A stretch of DNA of 64,000 nucleotides. It comes from Streptomyces sp. NBC_00513. Its GTDB lineage: Bacteria > Actinomycetota > Actinomycetes > Streptomycetales > Streptomycetaceae. How positions within the stretch are numbered: position 1 is the first letter of the stretch; the number at the start of each line of letters is the position of its first letter. Position numbers and translations under genes: made by a program. Below the pieces are notes generated by a model that did no database searches, had not been told where the DNA came from, and saw nothing but the letters and a program-made list of their open reading frames with translations. Positions 14,918 through 23,466 of this stretch are shown here, in pieces. Where the stretch lies: positions 558,001 to 622,000 of the forward strand of contig NZ_CP107845.1 of assembly GCF_041431415.1 (NCBI RefSeq). The letters are read 5' to 3'.

Positions 14918-17194
14918 ATGGCTCAGAAGAAGACCACGAAGGCCGCTGCGAAGAAGCCCGCGGCGACCAAGGGCGCGTCCGGCACGCGGGCACGGCGCAG
15001 CGACATTCCGGGAAAGCCGGCGCCACAGCCGCCGTCGGCCACCGAGCCGACCAGGCCGCATGAGCCCCTGCCTCCGAAACCCGACCAGGACGGCCCGGAC
15101 ACCCTCAGCCCCACGGGGCAGCCGACCGGCGTGCCCCAGGCCGTGGTGGCGCAGGGCGGCGCCTACCTGACGACCGCGCAGGGCGCCCGGCTGTACGACA
15201 GCGACCACTCCCTGAAGGCGGGTGCGCGGGGTCCGGTCCTGCTGCAGGACCACCACCTGCGGGAGAAGATCACCCACTTCGACCACGAGCGGATCCCCGA
15301 GCGAGTGGTGCACGCCCGGGGCGCCGCGGCCCACGGCGTCTTCCAGGGCTACGGCACCGCGTCGAAGGTCACCAAGGCGGCGTTCCTGGCGAAGGGCGTC
15401 GAGACGCCCGTGTTCGTACGGTTCTCCACCGTCCTGGGGTCGCGGGGCTCCGCGGACACGGTGCGGGACACGCGTGGATTCGCGACGAAGTTCTACACCG
15501 GCGAGGGAACCTTCGATCTGGTGGGCAACAACATCCCGGTCTTCTTCATCCAGGACGCCATCAAGTTTCCCGACGTCATCCATGCCGGGAAGCCGCATCC
15601 CGACCGGGAGATCCCGCAGGCGCAGAGCGCCCACGACACGTTCTGGGACTTCGTGTCCCTGCACACCGAGGCGACGCATCACACCATCTGGAACATGTCC
15701 GACCGGGCCATCCCGCGGTCGTTCCGGATGATGGAGGGCTTCGGCGTCCACACGTTCCGCCTGGTCAACGCCAAGGGCGCCACGACGTTGGTGAAGTTCC
15801 ATTGGAAGCCGAAGCTGGGCGTCCATTCCCTCGTCTGGGAAGAAGCGCAGATCACCAACGGGATGGATCCGGACTTCCACCGCCGGGACCTGGCCGACGC
15901 GATCGAGGCGGGCGCGTTCCCCCAGTGGGAGCTGGGCATCCAGGCCTTCCCCGACACCCCGGACCAGACCTTCGAAGGGATCGACCTGCTCGACCCCACC
16001 AAGATCGTGCCGGAGGAGCTCGCTCCCGTGCGGCCCGTCGGGTTGATGACGTTGAACGCGAACCCGACCAACTACTTCGCCGAGACCGAACAGGTCGCGT
16101 TCCACCCCGGCCACCTGGTTCCCGGGATCGACGTCACCGACGACCCGCTGCTCGCCGGACGGCTCTTCTCCTACCTCGACACGCAGATCAGTCGGCTCGG
16201 CGGACCGAACTTCGGGCAGATCCCGATCAACCGGCCACACGCCCCCGTCAACGACATGCTCCGCGACGGCATGCACCAGACCGCCGTCCACGCGGGCGTC
16301 GCCCCGTACCGGCCCAACAGCCTCGACGGAGGCTGCCCCTTCCTGGCCGGAGCCGACACGGGCGCCTTCATCGAAACGCCCGTCACCGTCCCCGAGGCGA
16401 GCAAGGTCCGTGAGGCACCCGCCTCGTTCGCCGACCACTTCAGCCAGCCGCGGCTCTTCTGGCTGAGCATGACGCCGACCGAACGCGAGCACATCATCGC
16501 CGCCTACACCTTCGAGCTGAGCAAGTGTCACGAGCAGGTGATCAAGGAACGCGTCCTGGGTGTCCTGGCCAACATCGACCCGCAGCTCTGCGAAGAGGTC
16601 GCCGCCGGGCTCGGACTCCCCGCGCCGAAGGCCACGGAGCCCCTGACCGATCCCCACCCGAGCCCGGCCCTGTCGCAGATCGGCCGGGAATGGCCGCTCG
16701 ACGGCCGGGTCATCGGCATCATCGCGGACTCCGGAAGCGACCTCGCGGGGGTGAGGACCGTACGGGATGCCGTACATTCCGCCGGAATGGTGCCCCTGGT
16801 GATCGCCCCCACCGGCGGCACCCTGGGCACGAAGAAGAACCCGGTGACGGTGCAGCGCACCTTCGCCACCGCCCGCTCCGTCGAGTTCGACGCCCTGCTG
16901 TTCGCTGGAGTGACCCAGGCGGCCGCCGACGCCCACGGCGCCCGGGACGCCAAGGCCGGTACACCTCGCCCGGCCGGCGCCGACCCCCGGGTCCTGATGC
17001 TGCTGACCGAGGCGTACCGCCACGGCAAGGCAATCGGCGGTTGGAAGGGCGCCTCCCGGATCCTCGACGCCGTCGGAATCGAGACGGACGAGCCGGGCAT
17101 CGCCTTCCACGACACCCCCTCGGCCACCTTGAAGCAGCTCAAGCGGGCCATGACGCGGCACCGGGCCTGGGACAGGTTCCCCGTCGCCGACTGA
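14918..17194 (+). CDS. katE: Large-subunit (clade 2, HPII-type) catalase with C-terminal DJ-1-like domain
   Basis: This 758-residue protein decomposes hydrogen peroxide. Residues 1-55 form a Lys/Ala/Pro-rich disordered extension. The catalase core has the distal His in RVVHARGAAAHGVFQGYG (about residue 131), the distal Asn in GNNIPVFFIQDAIKFPD (about 203) and the proximal haem Tyr in RLFSYLDTQ (about 419). From about residue 595 (DGRVIGIIADSGSDLAGVRT) the flavodoxin/class I amidotransferase-like domain of large-subunit catalases follows. Length and domain order match E. coli KatE and streptomycete large catalases. The stop is 9 bp from the convergent DUF5984 gene. The Lys/Ala-rich N-terminus may bind DNA or polyanions (inference). 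Confidence 0.96.
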   Translation: MAQKKTTKAAAKKPAATKGASGTRARRSDIPGKPAPQPPSATEPTRPHEPLPPKPDQDGPDTLSPTGQPTGVPQAVVAQGGAYLTTAQGARLYDSDHSLKAGARGPVLLQDHHLREKITHFDHERIPERVVHARGAAAHGVFQGYGTASKVTKAAFLAKGVETPVFVRFSTVLGSRGSADTVRDTRGFATKFYTGEGTFDLVGNNIPVFFIQDAIKFPDVIHAGKPHPDREIPQAQSAHDTFWDFVSLHTEATHHTIWNMSDRAIPRSFRMMEGFGVHTFRLVNAKGATTLVKFHWKPKLGVHSLVWEEAQITNGMDPDFHRRDLADAIEAGAFPQWELGIQAFPDTPDQTFEGIDLLDPTKIVPEELAPVRPVGLMTLNANPTNYFAETEQVAFHPGHLVPGIDVTDDPLLAGRLFSYLDTQISRLGGPNFGQIPINRPHAPVNDMLRDGMHQTAVHAGVAPYRPNSLDGGCPFLAGADTGAFIETPVTVPEASKVREAPASFADHFSQPRLFWLSMTPTEREHIIAAYTFELSKCHEQVIKERVLGVLANIDPQLCEEVAAGLGLPAPKATEPLTDPHPSPALSQIGREWPLDGRVIGIIADSGSDLAGVRTVRDAVHSAGMVPLVIAPTGGTLGTKKNPVTVQRTFATARSVEFDALLFAGVTQAAADAHGARDAKAGTPRPAGADPRVLMLLTEAYRHGKAIGGWKGASRILDAVGIETDEPGIAFHDTPSATLKQLKRAMTRHRAWDRFPVAD

Positions 17195-17203
17195 ACCCGG
17201 CCC

Positions 17204-18007
17204 CTACCCCGCGTCATCCTGCGTCCGGGTCCCGGCGGCAAGGAGCATGCGCGCACCGGTCCGTACGGCGTCCCAGTCGGTGCCCGGCTCGCGATCCCTC
17301 GCGCGCCGCAGCCAGGTCGCCCGGTCCCGGTGCTCGCGACGCAACTGCTCCACGTCGCCTCGCACACCGGGCGGTGGTCCGGACTTCTCCAGTTCGCCGA
17401 TGCGTTCGTCCATGGCGGCCAGCAGCGCCCGGTCCAGTTCGGCCACCGCGCCGAGGAACTCGCTCGTCGGCAGGGTCACCCGACCCGTCTGCGGGCCGGC
17501 GAACTCGATGACGCCCTCCGGGTCCGCCCGGTGCTCCCAGCCGACGGTCACGGTGTCCTCCTCACCGACGACGGTGCGCCAGAGGCGGATGGTCGGGGCG
17601 ACGCGCAGGTAGTCGGTGTACAGGTAGCCCTCACCGTGCCAGGTCAGTGCGGCGTCGGCTTCCGGCGTATCGATCCACGTCCAGTTCGGCGAGATGGCGG
17701 CCGCGACGTCCACCAGGTCGTGGGGCACCGGTTCCATCGCCCCCGACACGAGCGCGATCACGTCCTCCCACAGGCGGACGACGAAGTGGTCCACGTACGG
17801 GTGCGCTCGGTCGCCGTCCCGGTCGTATCGGAGTTCGCGGACGGTGCGTTCGGAGTAGCGCAGCACCTCATGGCCGTCGATGTCGACGCAGTACCAGCCG
17901 GCGGTCAGTCCGAACCAGTGCAGTTTGGGCTCGGCACCCCACGGCTTGACCTCCTCCAAGGGAGTCAGTCCGAAGCGGAAGCGAATCGCGGAATCGGTGT
18001 GGATCAC
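17204..18007 (-). CDS. DUF5984 family protein
   Basis: This 267-residue soluble protein matches the DUF5984 pattern I remember: an opening IRFRFGLTPLEEVKPWG, the signature LHWFGLTAGWYCVDIDGHEVLRY, a central SPNWTWIDTPEADAAL and a helical C-terminus. I chose GTG 18007 because family members start close to this segment; an ATG at 18070 would add 21 poorly conserved residues. No function is known for the family. It is convergent with katE with a 9-bp gap. Confidence 0.8.
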   Translation of the reverse strand: MIHTDSAIRFRFGLTPLEEVKPWGAEPKLHWFGLTAGWYCVDIDGHEVLRYSERTVRELRYDRDGDRAHPYVDHFVVRLWEDVIALVSGAMEPVPHDLVDVAAAISPNWTWIDTPEADAALTWHGEGYLYTDYLRVAPTIRLWRTVVGEEDTVTVGWEHRADPEGVIEFAGPQTGRVTLPTSEFLGAVAELDRALLAAMDERIGELEKSGPPPGVRGDVEQLRREHRDRATWLRRARDREPGTDWDAVRTGARMLLAAGTRTQDDAG

Positions 18008-18140
18008 CTGTCCAGTGTCCCAGTGCGACCCCCTCGCCGGTGCTGCGGCCTCCCCCGGTGCACTCGCCATCGGGGGAGAGCGGAGCGGGTGAACGGGGCC
18101 TGGGGCGCTCGTCTCCGAGGGGAGCGCGTGGTGGGCGGGG

Positions 18141-18884
18141 TCAGTGGGTCTGGTGGACCGTCTGACTGTTGAGTTCGTAGCGGGCCCCGATCACGGCCAG
18201 TTCACCCGAGGCGACTTTCGCCGCGAGGGTGGGCTCGGCGGCGACGCGGGAGCGGACCAGTCGCACGTTCGCCGTGATGGTCGCGTCCACGCGCGCCGCT
18301 CCCCGCGGGCCGCGGTCGATCGCCGGACGGATCTGGTCGACCAGGTACTGCATGTGGCCGGCGAGGCTCTCGCCGGCCTCGGCCGCGTGAATGGCGGCGG
18401 TGACGGCCCCGCACGACTGGTGCCCCAGCACGACGACGAGCGGAATGGCCAGCTCCAGGACCCCGTAGGTGATGCTGGCCAGGACCGCCTCGTCGAGGAC
18501 GGAGCCTGCCGAACGGACGGTCAGCAGGTCGCCGAGGCCCTGGTCGAAGACCAGCTCCGGCGGAACGCGGGAGTCGACGCAGCCCAGGACCACGGCGAAG
18601 GGATGTTGTCCGGTCACCAGCGTCTGTCGCACGGCCCGCGTCCGGTCGGGGTGACTCTCGTGGAGCGTGCGCCAGCGGACGTTGCCCGCCATGAGCTCCC
18701 GCAACGCCGACCGCGGGGTCGCGGGCCGCATCCGCGCCGCGCCGGCCTGGGCGGGGGTCGAGGCCGTGGTGGAATCAGGGGCGGCCCCGACGGTCCCGGC
18801 CGCCACAGCCACCGCTCCTGTCAACGCCGCGCGGACGATCTCGCGCCGGTCCGGACTTCCGTTCGACTCCTCGATTCCAGCCAC
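18141..18884 (-). CDS. Exported beta-class carbonic anhydrase
   Basis: This enzyme interconverts carbon dioxide and bicarbonate. The 247-residue protein has the beta-carbonic anhydrase zinc site: Cys and Asp in VLGCVDSRVPPE and His and Cys in VLGHQSCGAV. The N-terminus has a twin-arginine-like signal (DRREIVRAALTGAVAVAAGT followed by an Ala/Pro-rich linker), so it is probably exported, which is uncommon but known for actinobacterial members. GTG 18884 is my start choice; a TTG further upstream is possible and neither has a clear ribosome site. Monocistronic. Confidence 0.9.
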   Translation of the reverse strand: MAGIEESNGSPDRREIVRAALTGAVAVAAGTVGAAPDSTTASTPAQAGAARMRPATPRSALRELMAGNVRWRTLHESHPDRTRAVRQTLVTGQHPFAVVLGCVDSRVPPELVFDQGLGDLLTVRSAGSVLDEAVLASITYGVLELAIPLVVVLGHQSCGAVTAAIHAAEAGESLAGHMQYLVDQIRPAIDRGPRGAARVDATITANVRLVRSRVAAEPTLAAKVASGELAVIGARYELNSQTVHQTH

Positions 18885-19022
18885 ATCGGAGAACGGTAGG
18901 AGTGCCGCTGCCTGCGCGCGGGTGCGGCACGAGGGCCGGATCGCTCTTGAAGAAGACTTGATCAACCAGCGGACGCCGGCCGGTTGCGGCCGAGCGTGGT
19001 GAGCGGTATCGCCGTCACGGAC

Positions 19023-19200
19023 TCAGTGGCGGTACACGGCCAAGGCGATGTCGATGAACGAGCGGATCAACGGGTTGGGGTCGTCGTCGTTCCATACCGC
19101 GACCACTCGGCTCGGCGCCATGTCGACCAGCGGAACCACGGTCAGATTGTCGGGCAGGTCGTGTCCGAGCGGGGCCAGGCCGACCGTACCACCGGGCCCT
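19023..19200 (-). pseudogene. C-terminal remnant of a LysR-family regulator
   Basis: About 59 residues (VRGPGGTVGLAPLGHDLPDN, then LVDMAPSRVVAVWNDDDPNP, ending DIALAVYRH) read as the last part of a LysR effector-binding domain. Upstream of about 19200 the frame turns into antisense of an unrelated gene fragment. The helix-turn-helix and most of the sensor domain are missing. It cannot function as a regulator. Confidence 0.72.
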
Positions 19201-19205
19201 CGCAC

Positions 19206-19454
19206 CTGTTCGCGGGCGAACAGACCCGCGAGCATGGTGACCTCGAAATCGCCGTCCCGGCCGCCCGGTTCCCCGAGATCCGGGCGCGGTTCCCCGAGTT
19301 CGCCTTCGACGTGGTGGCCTCGGACCGCGCTTGGGAGCTCACGCCGGAGGTGTCGGAGCTCACTCATCAGACCTGGCTGCGCGATCCGTCGACCGGCGAC
19401 CACCTGGTGGACGTGTTCCGCGAGCCGCACGAGGGCCCGACCTGGATCTGTCGG
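19206..19454 (+). pseudogene. Internal fragment of a nucleotidyltransferase (aminoglycoside-adenylyltransferase-like)
   Basis: About 83 residues (LFAGEQTREHGDLEIAVPAA, FDVVASDRAWEL, HQTWLRDPSTGDHLVDVFRE, ending GPTWICR) match the middle of a nucleotidyltransferase of the aminoglycoside-adenylyltransferase-like type. The usual GGWA..D start and the C-terminal ELVLLFKAK part are absent. The left end abuts the LysR remnant at about 19200, and the right end runs into non-homologous sequence. This is a deletion or recombination scar, not a working gene. Confidence 0.7.
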
Positions 19455-19509
19455 GCCGGAGGGCGGGCGGGCGGTCCACCAGCACGTCACCGCCTGTGTG
19501 AAGGCGCGA

Positions 19510-19863
19510 TCAGACGGGCTGCCACAACTCGATCCGATTGCCCTCGGGGTCGGTGACCCAGCCGAATCGACCGACCCCTTCCATGTCCTGCGACTCCGCG
19601 GCCACGTCCGCTCCCTTGGCGCGCAACTGCGCGAGCATCGCGTCCAGGTCGCGGACCCGGAAGTTGAGCATGCTCTGCTGCGTGCGGGAGCCGAAGTACT
19701 CGGTCCCGGACTCGAACGTCGCGAACACCGTCGCCCCGAGGGCCTGTTGCCAGACGCCGTTCGCATCGGCGTCCAGGCCCAGACAATCGCGGTACCACGA
19801 GTTCAGGGCCGCCGGGTCCGCGGCCCGCAGGAAATATCCACCGATTCCAAGCACACGTTCCAT
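19510..19863 (-). CDS. VOC-superfamily (glyoxalase/bleomycin-resistance-like) protein
   Basis: This 117-residue protein has two beta-alpha-beta-beta-beta units. Typical VOC segments are YFLRAADPAALNSWYRDCLG, FRVRDLDAMLAQLRAKGADV and WVTDPEGNRIELWQP, whose terminal Glu is a usual metal ligand. The ATG at 19863 is preceded by AGGA. Single-copy VOC proteins may act as glyoxalases, dioxygenases or drug-binding proteins; I cannot tell which. One of four VOC genes in the window. Confidence 0.88.
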   Translation of the reverse strand: MERVLGIGGYFLRAADPAALNSWYRDCLGLDADANGVWQQALGATVFATFESGTEYFGSRTQQSMLNFRVRDLDAMLAQLRAKGADVAAESQDMEGVGRFGWVTDPEGNRIELWQPV

Positions 19864-19940
19864 GCCGCCATCCTGCCAGGACACGACCGGGCGGGCAGGC
19901 ACCACCGCACCGTCACCCGCCCGCCCCCACCCCACCCTGA

Positions 19941-19972
19941 GGCACGGGCCGGTGTTGGCCGCGGCCCGTGCC
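19941..19972. terminator. 10-bp hairpin downstream of the MFS gene
   Basis: GGCACGGGCC (19941-19950) and GGCCCGTGCC (19963-19972) are perfectly complementary around a 12-base loop. The element lies 27 bp beyond the MFS stop on the minus strand, upstream of the VOC gene. Confidence 0.65.
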
Positions 19973-19998
19973 CGGGCGGGTCCGGAAGGCCGGGGCGG

Positions 19999-21459
19999 CT
20001 ACGTGGCGGCGGGTGCGTGGGCGACCTCCGCCGCGGGTCCCGCCGCGTCCCGCCGCGTCAGTGTTTCCGGGTGGGCGGCGGGAATCAGGGCGGCGACGGC
20101 CGCGGAGACCAGGGCGAGGCCGCCGCCCAGCAGCAGACCGGTACGGAACCCGCCCTCGGAGGTGAACGTGTGGCCGCCGACCGTGGTCGTCATCTGCGCC
20201 AGGACGACACCGACGACGGCGGCGCCGACCGAGGTGCCCAGGGAACGCATGAGCGTGTTGAAGCCGTTGGCGGCGCCGGTCTCCGCGAGGGGCACGGCGC
20301 CCATGATCAGGGCGGGCATGGCTCCGTAGGCGAGGGCGACACCACTGTTCATGATCATCGCGGCGCACATCAGGCCGGGGGCCGTGCCGGACAGCAGCAG
20401 CGCGGCGCCGTAACCCGCGGCCAGGACGAGCGCCCCGCAGACGAGGGTGACCTTCGGACCCCGGGCGTTGGTCAGCCTGCCCCCGAGGGGTGAGACGACC
20501 ATCATCATCAGGCCGCCGGGCAGCATCCACAGGCCGGCCGCCAGCATCGACTGGCCCAGGCCGTAGCCGGTGGCCTCGGGGAACTGGAGCAACTGCGGGA
20601 CGACCAGCATGCTCGCGTACATGCCGAAGCCGATGAAGACCGACGCGAGGTTGGTCAGCAGGACACGCGGGCGGATGGTGGTGCGCAGGTCGACCAGTGG
20701 GTCGGTGGTCCGCCATTCGAACCAGCCCCAGGCTGCCAGGACCGTGACGGCGGTGACGATCAGGCCGAGGGTGGTGGTCGAGCCCCAGCCCCAGTCGGCG
20801 CCCTTGGAGACGGCGAGCAGCAGGCACACGAGGCCGACGGCCAGGCCCGACGCGCCGACGAAGTCGAAGCGTTGTCCCTTGGCGCCGGCGGGGACGTCCG
20901 GCACGAAGGCCACGATCATCACGGAGACGGCGGCGGCGAGCACGGCGGCTCCCCAGAACAGGAAGCGCCAGTCGGCGTACTGCGCGACGGCCGCGGAGAC
21001 AGGAAGCCCGATGCCGCCGCCGATTCCCATGGAGGCGCTCACCAGGGCGATGGAGGAGCTGAGCTTCTCGGCGGGAACGACGTCGCGGAGCAGGGCGATG
21101 CCCAGGGGGATCATGCCCATGCCGACGCCTTGCAGTCCGCGGCCCACGATCATCGGGACGACGCTGCTCGACAGCGCGCACACCACGGATCCGGCGATCA
21201 GCGGTATCGAGCACGCCAGGAGCATGCGGCGCTTGCCGATCATGTCGCCCAGGCGTCCGCTGATGGGGACGCAGACGCCCGCGACGAGGAGGGTGGCGGT
21301 GACGACCCAGGCGGCGTTGGAGGAGGAGGTGTGGAGGATCGTCGACATGTCGGCCAGCAGGGGGGTCACCAGGGTCTGCATGACGGCGGCGGTGACCCCC
21401 GCGAGTGCGAGTGTCGCGATCACTTTGCCGGTGCGGGGAGCCGTGGACGGCTGTGGCAT
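19999..21459 (-). CDS. MFS drug-efflux transporter, DHA2 (EmrB/QacA-like) type
   Basis: This 486-residue membrane protein has about 14 hydrophobic helices. The MFS motif A is GRLGDMIGKRRMLLA between helices 2 and 3, and a motif-C-like glycine pattern (GIGGGIGLPVSAAVA) lies in helix 5. The length and helix count indicate proton-driven DHA2 export of drugs or metabolites from the cytoplasm. It is divergent from a TetR gene. Two copies of the same operator-like sequence lie between them, so repression by that TetR protein is strongly suggested. Substrate unknown. Confidence 0.92.
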   Translation of the reverse strand: MPQPSTAPRTGKVIATLALAGVTAAVMQTLVTPLLADMSTILHTSSSNAAWVVTATLLVAGVCVPISGRLGDMIGKRRMLLACSIPLIAGSVVCALSSSVVPMIVGRGLQGVGMGMIPLGIALLRDVVPAEKLSSSIALVSASMGIGGGIGLPVSAAVAQYADWRFLFWGAAVLAAAVSVMIVAFVPDVPAGAKGQRFDFVGASGLAVGLVCLLLAVSKGADWGWGSTTTLGLIVTAVTVLAAWGWFEWRTTDPLVDLRTTIRPRVLLTNLASVFIGFGMYASMLVVPQLLQFPEATGYGLGQSMLAAGLWMLPGGLMMMVVSPLGGRLTNARGPKVTLVCGALVLAAGYGAALLLSGTAPGLMCAAMIMNSGVALAYGAMPALIMGAVPLAETGAANGFNTLMRSLGTSVGAAVVGVVLAQMTTTVGGHTFTSEGGFRTGLLLGGGLALVSAAVAALIPAAHPETLTRRDAAGPAAEVAHAPAAT

Positions 21460-21672
21460 GGAGGGTTCCTCGGGAGCGTAGGGCGGATGTCCGACCGGAC
21501 AGGCGACGAGACGTGCGTGTCACGGGTGGGGCGTACGCGTGATGCGGCCGCCCGGCGACCGGGGGCGGGTGACTGGTGCGCGGGGGCGGGTGACGGGTGC
21601 GCGGGGAGCGGGTCGCGGATTCGGGTGGCAGGTGGTGGACGGGCGCGCCCGGCGGGTGCGCGCACCATAATC

Positions 21673-21732
21673 AGTAGTCAACTATCACTTCAGGGCGCCC
21701 GGGGTGTCAACTCGAACTGATCGTCGACTATC
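21673..21732. promoter_or_regulatory. Duplicated operator between MFS and TetR genes
   Basis: Read on the minus strand, GATAGTTGACTACT (21673-21686) and GATAGTCGACGATC (21719-21732) are clearly related, sharing GATAGTnGAC. The second is a near-perfect palindrome centred on GTCGAC. One copy lies before each divergent gene, centres 46 bp apart, the pattern expected of a TetR repressor controlling both genes. Confidence 0.72.
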
Positions 21733-21750
21733 GGTTGCTATCCTGGTGGA

Positions 21751-22368
21751 GTGCCGACCGAGACCCCCAAGCCCCTGCGCGCAGACGCGGTGCGGAACAT
21801 CGAGAAGATCGTGAGGGCGGCACGCGACGTCTACGCGGAGCAGGGGCCCGACGCCGGGCTCGATGAGATCGCCCGGCGGGCCGGCGTGGGGATCGCGACG
21901 CTCTTCCGCCGGTTCCCGGACAAGGCGGCCCTCCTGCGCGCGGTGCTGGAACAGCAGTTCACCCAGGACGTCCTCCCCGCCATCGAGCGCGGGCTCGGCG
22001 ACGAGGACCCGCGCCGGGGCCTGGGTGTCGTCATCGAAGCAGCCCTGACCTCGGCGGCCGACGAGCACCACGTGCTGACCGCGGCGCGCAACGCCGGCAT
22101 CTTCACCGCGGAGACGAGCGCCCGCTTCTTCGACGCGCTCGACCCGCTGGTGGTACGGGGGCAGCAGGCCGGGGTGATCCGGGAGGACCTCGTACCCGAC
22201 GACCTGAAGCGGATCATGGGCATGCTCGTCAGCGTGCTGTGGACCATGGACCCGGCCGAGGGGGGCTGGCGGCGCTACGTGACCCTGGTCCTGGACGGCC
22301 TGACCCCCGCCGCGGCCAGTCCTCTGCCCAACCCGGCCCCTCCGCTGCTCCGCAGACAGCAGAACTAG
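21751..22368 (+). CDS. TetR-family repressor, probable regulator of the divergent MFS pump
   Basis: This 205-residue protein has a canonical TetR DNA-binding domain at residues 10-60 (AARDVYAEQGPDAGLDEIAR, then GVGIATLFRRFPDKAALLRA). A helical ligand-binding domain follows, ending in a Pro-rich tail. The start is GTG 21751 with GGTGGA just upstream. It is divergent from the DHA2 transporter with operator copies on both sides of the promoter region. It likely releases DNA on binding a substrate of the pump. A 16-bp hairpin ends the gene. Confidence 0.92.
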   Translation: MPTETPKPLRADAVRNIEKIVRAARDVYAEQGPDAGLDEIARRAGVGIATLFRRFPDKAALLRAVLEQQFTQDVLPAIERGLGDEDPRRGLGVVIEAALTSAADEHHVLTAARNAGIFTAETSARFFDALDPLVVRGQQAGVIREDLVPDDLKRIMGMLVSVLWTMDPAEGGWRRYVTLVLDGLTPAAASPLPNPAPPLLRRQQN

Positions 22369-22407
22369 GGCCTGTCCCGGCGGATTCGATACCGCCGGGA
22401 CAGGCCC
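22368..22407. terminator. Perfect 16-bp stem bidirectional terminator
   Basis: GGGCCTGTCCCGGCGG (22368-22383) pairs with its exact complement at 22392-22407 across an 8-base loop. It begins at the last base of the TetR stop codon and ends 13 bp before the convergent DUF1062 stop, serving both genes. Confidence 0.88.
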
Positions 22408-22420
22408 CTGGCCGGAAGAC

Positions 22421-23032
22421 TCAGCGCTTGAGCGTGAAGGTGAAGTCGCCCGAGAGCCTGCCGCTCAGACGGACCGTCGACACGAGGTTCCCCTCGGCGA
22501 GCAGCCTCTCGACCCCTGCTCGCGAAAGGCCGAAGCCTTCGGCGATCAGTCGATCCGGCCGCACCGGTATCCGCGCACCGAAGCGGACCGAGATCTCGAT
22601 CGACTCGCCCTGCGGCGGAAGCGGCCAATCCGGCCAATCCGGTCGATCCGACCGGTCCGGCCGGTCCGACCGGTCCGGCCGGTCCGACGCGCCGCCGTCG
22701 AGGCGCCAGGCGTTGTCCCAGTCGAGGGCGATGCGATTGCGTCGCCGTACCACCGGGTCCTGGAGCAGTTCGGCTGCCAGGCCGAGGTCGTTGGCGTGCA
22801 GCAGGTTCAAGAACTCGGGTTGTACGGAACGCACGTTCATCCGCTCCAGGACAGTGAGCTTGGTGGTGTCCCCGCAGGCGTTACACAGGGCGAGGAGCCA
22901 GGCGTCGAGGAGCTTGTGGTTCGCGTTGACACGGAATTTGCCGTTCGCACGGAAGCGCCCGGAGGCGCACCTGTGGCAACGGCGGAGAATTGTCGGCAGG
23001 CAGGTGGGAACGACCACCCAGGTTTCGGACAC
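22421..23032 (-). CDS. DUF1062 family protein with two CxxC pairs
   Basis: This 203-residue protein has a zinc-finger-like N-terminus, with cysteine pairs CHRC (residues 19-22) and CNAC (50-53) likely binding one zinc. Family sequences RFRANGKFRVNANHKLLDAW and NRIALDWDNAWRL follow, and a C-terminal S4-like segment (GLSRAGVERLLAEGNL). This fits DUF1062, whose function is unknown. The loop between the halves contains a tandem Asp-Arg-Pro-Asp/Ser repeat encoded by 9-bp DNA repeats at 22624-22688, a recent expansion. The S4-like end and zinc site suggest nucleic-acid binding (inference). Confidence 0.82.
   Translation of the reverse strand: MSETWVVVPTCLPTILRRCHRCASGRFRANGKFRVNANHKLLDAWLLALCNACGDTTKLTVLERMNVRSVQPEFLNLLHANDLGLAAELLQDPVVRRRNRIALDWDNAWRLDGGASDRPDRSDRPDRSDRPDWPDWPLPPQGESIEISVRFGARIPVRPDRLIAEGFGLSRAGVERLLAEGNLVSTVRLSGRLSGDFTFTLKR
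22624..22688. repeat. 9-bp tandem repeats inside the DUF1062 gene
   Basis: Units of the form CCGGTCCGA/CCGGTCCGG recur about seven times in phase with codons, encoding an Arg-Ser-Asp-Pro type linker repeat (RPDRSDRPD). The copy number probably varies between strains by slippage. Confidence 0.75.
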
Positions 23033-23466
23033 AGAAGTACACCGGTTCCAGTGAGAAGACCGCAGCGAAAAGGAGCGCGGCGCACAGGTGCGACGCGCGA
23101 CGGTTCAGCGCTCGGGGGGTCTCACTTGGTGTACAACGGCACATCCTTGACAGGGGGACTGCGGACGCGAGAACGGTAACGGCACACGGCAGTAAGGCTC
23201 CACTGAATTTCGGGCCGGCTCCGGGCGGGTGGCGACCGGCCCCTCGCGGCGGGCACCCCTCCCCACCGCTCTTCGAGGACGCGCACCTCAGGCGCGCCGA
23301 AGGGCCAATGCGCATCCGGGTCCTGAGGGTCACACCCCACGCCGGCGTCAGCCATCCCTCTGAAAGGACGGGCCGCACGGAAGGCGACAGGAAATCCGTT
23401 GACGTGGTCTGCGCGACCGTGAGGAGATCATGCGTCGAACGTCGACAACATTTGAGGGATCAGCCT
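23033..23466. other. Intergenic region without supported gene
   Basis: These 434 bp lie upstream of the divergent DUF1062 and small membrane-protein genes. Parts are less GC-rich than the genes, consistent with promoters. GAGGAGATCATG at 23421-23432 is a ribosome-site/start pair, but the frame it opens does not look protein-like. Confidence 0.4.

Noticed and set aside
12671..17161. A continuous minus-strand open frame of nearly 1500 codons across katE and the dehydrogenase gene
   Set aside because: Most of it is antisense of katE and out of frame with the dehydrogenase; only the last ~256 residues (PIG-L) are real.
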